Assembly (NCBI GenBank): GCA_038238555.1
Contig: JBBRXP010000046.1
Span: 1 to 34,723 of the forward strand
Length of the DNA: 34,723 nt
DNA from: JANNXQ01 sp038238555
GTDB taxonomy: Bacteria; Verrucomicrobiota; Verrucomicrobiia; Chthoniobacterales; Chthoniobacteraceae
Reading direction: 5' to 3'
Position numbers and translations under genes: made by a program. Below the pieces are notes generated by a model. It was not told the DNA's origin. It saw nothing but the letters and a program-made list of their open reading frames with translations, and did not search any database. Position 1 is the stretch's first letter, and the number at the start of each line of letters is the position of its first letter. This document shows, piece by piece, positions 31,524-34,723 of the stretch.

Positions 31524-34511
31524 ATGATCACCTGGCTCATCAAGAAGGTCATCGGCTCCAAGAACGCGCGCATGCTCAAGAAGCTGGGCCCCGTCGTCGA
31601 GCGGATCAATGCGCTCGACGAGGAATTCAAGCATCTCTCCGACGACGCGCTCCGCGCCAAGACCGCGCAGTGGAAGGAGCGGCTCGCGCCCATCGAGGAT
31701 GCCGCGGAGCGCCAGCGCGTGCTCGATGAGATTTTGCCGGAAGCTTTCGCCGTGGTGAAGAACACCGCGCGCCGTGTCTGCGGCACCGAGTTTGTGGTGT
31801 GCGATCAGCCTTACACCTGGAACATGGTGCACTTCGATGTGCAGCTCCTCGGCGGCATCTGCCTGCATCGCGGCATGATCGCGGAAATGGCCACTGGAGA
31901 GGGAAAGACGCTCGTCGCCACCCTCCCGCTCTACCTCAACGCACTCACCGGACGCGGCGCGCATCTCGTCACCACCAATGATTACCTCGCCCGTCGCGAC
32001 GCGGAGACCATGGGCCTCGTCTATCAATTTCTCGGCCTCACCGTCGGCTGCATTCAGCACGACCAATCGCCCGACGTGCGCCGTGCGCAATATTACTGCG
32101 ACATCACTTACGGGATGAACTCGGAGTTCGGCTTCGACTACCTGCGCGACAATGGCATGGCCACTTCCAAGGAGAGCCAGGTCCAGCGGCCGCACTACTA
32201 CGCCATCGTCGATGAAGTGGATTCCATCCTCATCGACGAAGCGCGCACACCCCTCATCATCTCCGGGCCGGCGACCGTCTCGACGCATCAGTTCGATCGC
32301 TTCAAGCCGCTGGTCGAGCAAGTGGTGCGCAAGCAGACGATGCTCTGCAACCGGCTCGTGACCGAGGCCGAGGCGCTTTTCGAAAAAGGCGAAAACGAAA
32401 AAGGCGCCGACACGATGGTGAAAGTGAAGTTCGGCCAGCCGCGCAACAAGGGCCTGCTGCGCATGATGGAGGAGCCGGAGCGCCGCAAATTCATCGACAA
32501 GGCGGAGCTGAGTTTCTTCACCGACACGCGCAAGGAGGAGCTCTATGCGCTCAAGGAAGAACTCTTCTTCACGATGGAAGAGCGCCAGCACGAGGCCGAT
32601 CTCACCGAGCAGGGCCGCACCTTCATGAACCCGGAGGATCCCGACGCTTTCATGTTGCCCGACATGGCCACGGCCTTCGCCGACATCGACAACAACAAGG
32701 CGCTCGATGAAGCCGCGAAGATCGCCGAGAAATCGAAGATTCAGGAAGTCACCGACCAGCGCAGCGAGGCCATCCACAACATCGCGCAGCTTCTGCGGGC
32801 CTACTGTCTTTACGAGAAAGACGTCCAGTACGTCGTCGAGGACGGAAAGGTCGTCATCGTCGATGAATTCACCGGACGCAAGATGACCGGCCGCCGCTGG
32901 AGCGACGGGCTGCACCAAGCCGTTGAGGCCAAGGAGGCCGTGCAGATCGATCGCGAGACGCAGACGCTGGCGACCATCACGATCCAAAATTATTTCCGTC
33001 TCTACGAAAAACTCGCGGGCATGACCGGCACCGCCGAGACCGAGGCCAATGAATTTCACGACGTGTATAAGCTCGACGTCGCCGTCATCCCGACCAACCA
33101 GCCGTGCGTGCGCAAGGACGTGAACGATCTCATCTTCAAAACGCGGCGGGAGAAATTCAACGCCGTCATCAAGGAGATCGGTGGCGCGCACGGCAAAGGC
33201 CAGCCGGTGCTCGTGGGCACCGTGAGCGTCGAGGCTTCGCAACTCCTGAGCCGCATGTTGCAGCGCGAGAAAATCCCGCACGCTGTCCTCAACGCCAAGC
33301 ATCACATGCAGGAGGCTGAGATCATCGCGCGCGCCGGCCAGCCCGGCTCGGTAACAGTCTCGACAAACATGGCTGGCCGCGGCACCGACATCAAACTCGG
33401 CTCTGGCGTGCCCGAGCTCGGCGGCCTCTTCGTCGTCGCCACTGAGCGGCACGAAGCCAGGCGCATCGATCGCCAGCTTCGCGGACGCTGCGCGCGCCAG
33501 GGCGATCCCGGCATGTCGCGGTTCTTCGTTTCCTTTGAAGACGACCTCATGCGCAACTTCGGCGCCGCCGATCGCATGACGAAGATGATGGAACGCTTCG
33601 GTCTCGAGGAAGGCGAGGCGCTCGAGCACCCGTGGCTCAACCGCTCGGTGGAGACCGCGCAGAAGCGCGTGGAGCAGCGCAATTATTTAATTAGAAAGCG
33701 CTCGCTGGATTTCGACGACGTGATGAACAAGCAGCGCGAAGTCATCTATGGCTGGCGCAACGATTCCATTAACGCCGAGGAACCGCGCCCGCTGCTCTAC
33801 GAAACGCTCGAGGAATATCTTCCCGAAAAAGCCGCCGAGTTTCTCCCCGAAGAAGGCGAAAAAAATCCGCAGGCGCTGCTCCAGTGGGTGAACGTGACCT
33901 TCCCGCTCGGCCTCACCGCCGAGGCCGCGGCATTCGAGAGCAAGACGGCGCAGGAGGCCGGCGACTTCCTCATCGAGCGGGTGAAGAAAAGCTACGAGCT
34001 CAAGTGCGCGCACGAGGTGCCCGAGGCCGTAAAGCATCTCGAGCGACACTGCATCCTCAACGCCATCGACCGGCTCTGGCAGGAGCATCTCTACGCCATG
34101 GATTCGTTGCGCGAGGCCGTGTATCTGCGCGCTTACGGGCAGAAGGATCCGCTCATCGAATACAAGACGGAGGCCTACGCGATGTTCACCGAGCTCATGG
34201 CCAACATCAAAGGCGAGGTGTGCCACAACCTCTTCCGCAGCACCTCGAATCTCGAAGCCTTCGGCGCCTTCCTGCAAAGCCTCCCGCAATTCCTCATCCA
34301 CGCCGACGATACCGGCGCGCAAACCACCGAAACCACCGGTCGCGCCGCCCCGAAGTCGAGCCCCGCGAGCCGCCTCGACGACACCGCCGAGCCCTCCGTG
34401 GAAAGCATCCTGCAACCCGCCCGCCGCGAAGCCCCCAAGGTCGGCCGCAACGAGCCGTGCCCTTGCGGCAGCGGAAAGAAGTTCAAGAACTGCTGTGGCC
34501 GAAATGCTTAG
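31524..34511 (+). CDS. secA: Preprotein translocase ATPase SecA
   Basis: A 995-residue SecA, the motor that pushes unfolded preproteins through SecYEG. Walker A is ATGEGKTL (123-130) and the DEAD-like motif is DEVDSILIDEA (230-240). VTVSTNMAGRGTDIKLG and IDRQLRGRCARQGDPG are motifs V and VI of the second nucleotide-binding fold; the Cys-Ala in GRCARQ replaces the usual Ser-Gly. The helical scaffold has RSLDFDDVMNKQREVIYGWR. The C-terminal linker is long and Pro/Ser-rich, ending in a zinc-binding CPCGSGKKFKNCCG. I chose ATG 31524 (MITWLIKKVIGSKNAR); the in-frame ATG 31464 would add 20 residues unlike the family. Length is near the upper end for SecA. Confidence 0.97.
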   Translation: MITWLIKKVIGSKNARMLKKLGPVVERINALDEEFKHLSDDALRAKTAQWKERLAPIEDAAERQRVLDEILPEAFAVVKNTARRVCGTEFVVCDQPYTWNMVHFDVQLLGGICLHRGMIAEMATGEGKTLVATLPLYLNALTGRGAHLVTTNDYLARRDAETMGLVYQFLGLTVGCIQHDQSPDVRRAQYYCDITYGMNSEFGFDYLRDNGMATSKESQVQRPHYYAIVDEVDSILIDEARTPLIISGPATVSTHQFDRFKPLVEQVVRKQTMLCNRLVTEAEALFEKGENEKGADTMVKVKFGQPRNKGLLRMMEEPERRKFIDKAELSFFTDTRKEELYALKEELFFTMEERQHEADLTEQGRTFMNPEDPDAFMLPDMATAFADIDNNKALDEAAKIAEKSKIQEVTDQRSEAIHNIAQLLRAYCLYEKDVQYVVEDGKVVIVDEFTGRKMTGRRWSDGLHQAVEAKEAVQIDRETQTLATITIQNYFRLYEKLAGMTGTAETEANEFHDVYKLDVAVIPTNQPCVRKDVNDLIFKTRREKFNAVIKEIGGAHGKGQPVLVGTVSVEASQLLSRMLQREKIPHAVLNAKHHMQEAEIIARAGQPGSVTVSTNMAGRGTDIKLGSGVPELGGLFVVATERHEARRIDRQLRGRCARQGDPGMSRFFVSFEDDLMRNFGAADRMTKMMERFGLEEGEALEHPWLNRSVETAQKRVEQRNYLIRKRSLDFDDVMNKQREVIYGWRNDSINAEEPRPLLYETLEEYLPEKAAEFLPEEGEKNPQALLQWVNVTFPLGLTAEAAAFESKTAQEAGDFLIERVKKSYELKCAHEVPEAVKHLERHCILNAIDRLWQEHLYAMDSLREAVYLRAYGQKDPLIEYKTEAYAMFTELMANIKGEVCHNLFRSTSNLEAFGAFLQSLPQFLIHADDTGAQTTETTGRAAPKSSPASRLDDTAEPSVESILQPARREAPKVGRNEPCPCGSGKKFKNCCGRNA

Positions 34512-34723
34512 CCGGAACGACTTACTGTGCAGACAGTTGGATGGACTACAGCGTGAGTGGTCAGGTGCGCCGGAGGCGCTGCGGAAAATAGCCTGCTCGC
34601 CCGCCCACCAGCCTCCCTATTCCCCTCCGCCGCCTCGGTGGTGAAGCGAGTCTGCGAGCGAGAACCACCGGAACCAATCGGCTAACACGACCCGCCCCGG
34701 CAGGGGCGCTGGAACCTTGATGG
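34512..34723. other. Intergenic sequence after secA
   Basis: The final 212 bp hold no gene I can support. A weak 7-bp inverted repeat (CGGTGGT at 34636-34642, ACCACCG at 34664-34670) is present without a T tract. Confidence 0.5.

Noticed and set aside
34636..34670. Terminator after secA
   Set aside because: The 7-bp stem has a 21-nt loop and no T tract, and lies over 120 bp after the stop, so it is not a convincing terminator.
1..34723. CRISPR array, tRNA or rRNA genes, or an integrase/transposase gene
   Set aside because: None was seen. The tandem arrays have 7-bp units without spacers, which excludes CRISPR, and no transposase-like protein is encoded.

Overview
The window is high-G+C bacterial chromosome, densely coded on both strands, with many ATGA/GTGA/TGATG gene overlaps and frequent GTG or TTG starts. 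The gene mix (DUF1080 sugar-related protein, Tat-exported Gfo/Idh/MocA dehydrogenase, CHAT/CHASE2/DUF928 cluster, two Uma2 proteins, a SecA of the GRCARQGDPG type with a C-terminal zinc motif) points to a member of the Verrucomicrobiota. That placement is inferred from protein families; no rRNA or tRNA gene was seen in the window.

Layout. 1-950: a MAPEG membrane protein, then the frameshifted C-terminal remnant of a TpsB/FhaC outer-membrane transporter. 952-5842 (minus): a tightly coupled operon of secreted TPR-CHAT protease-like protein, CHASE2-adenylate cyclase and DUF928 protein. 5930-7833 (plus): GH13 amylase-like enzyme overlapping a tiny lipoprotein. 8036-9937 (minus): RraA-like aldolase and a secreted GH5-like hydrolase. 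10092-11633 (plus): a CoA-transferase. 11713-12339 (minus): a methyltransferase. 12425-15646 (plus): DUF1080 protein, TPR protein, second methyltransferase and L,D-transpeptidase. 15717-20598 (minus): a five-gene run of molybdopterin oxidoreductase, Uma2, glutaredoxin, unknown membrane protein and DeoC. 20690-21030: a broken toxin-antitoxin pair. 21027-22418 (minus): Tat-exported Gfo/Idh dehydrogenase. 22921-29564 (plus): TonB-dependent receptor, YfiR, CHASE8-HAMP-PAS kinase and a hybrid kinase, with no gaps. 29622-30677 (minus): periplasmic aldose 1-epimerase. 30753-31375 (plus): a second Uma2 gene frameshifted in a T tract. 31524-34511 (plus): SecA.

Two signalling modules stand out. The CHAT/CHASE2-cyclase/DUF928 operon joins an exported caspase-like protein to a membrane sensor predicted to make cAMP. 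The receptor/YfiR/kinase/hybrid kinase operon looks like a cell-envelope sensing pathway. Carbohydrate enzymes are spread through the rest (GH13, GH5-like, DUF1080, Gfo/Idh, GalM, RraA, DeoC), as expected for a heterotroph that uses plant or microbial sugars.

The noncoding DNA has a character of its own. At least eight loci carry short tandem arrays with a period of exactly 7 bp, in four sequence families. One array lies inside the reading frame of the molybdopterin oxidoreductase. There are also REP-like hairpins: two dispersed copies with a compensated stem change, and a 28-bp perfect inverted pair. One of the hairpins sits where the toxin gene loses its homology.
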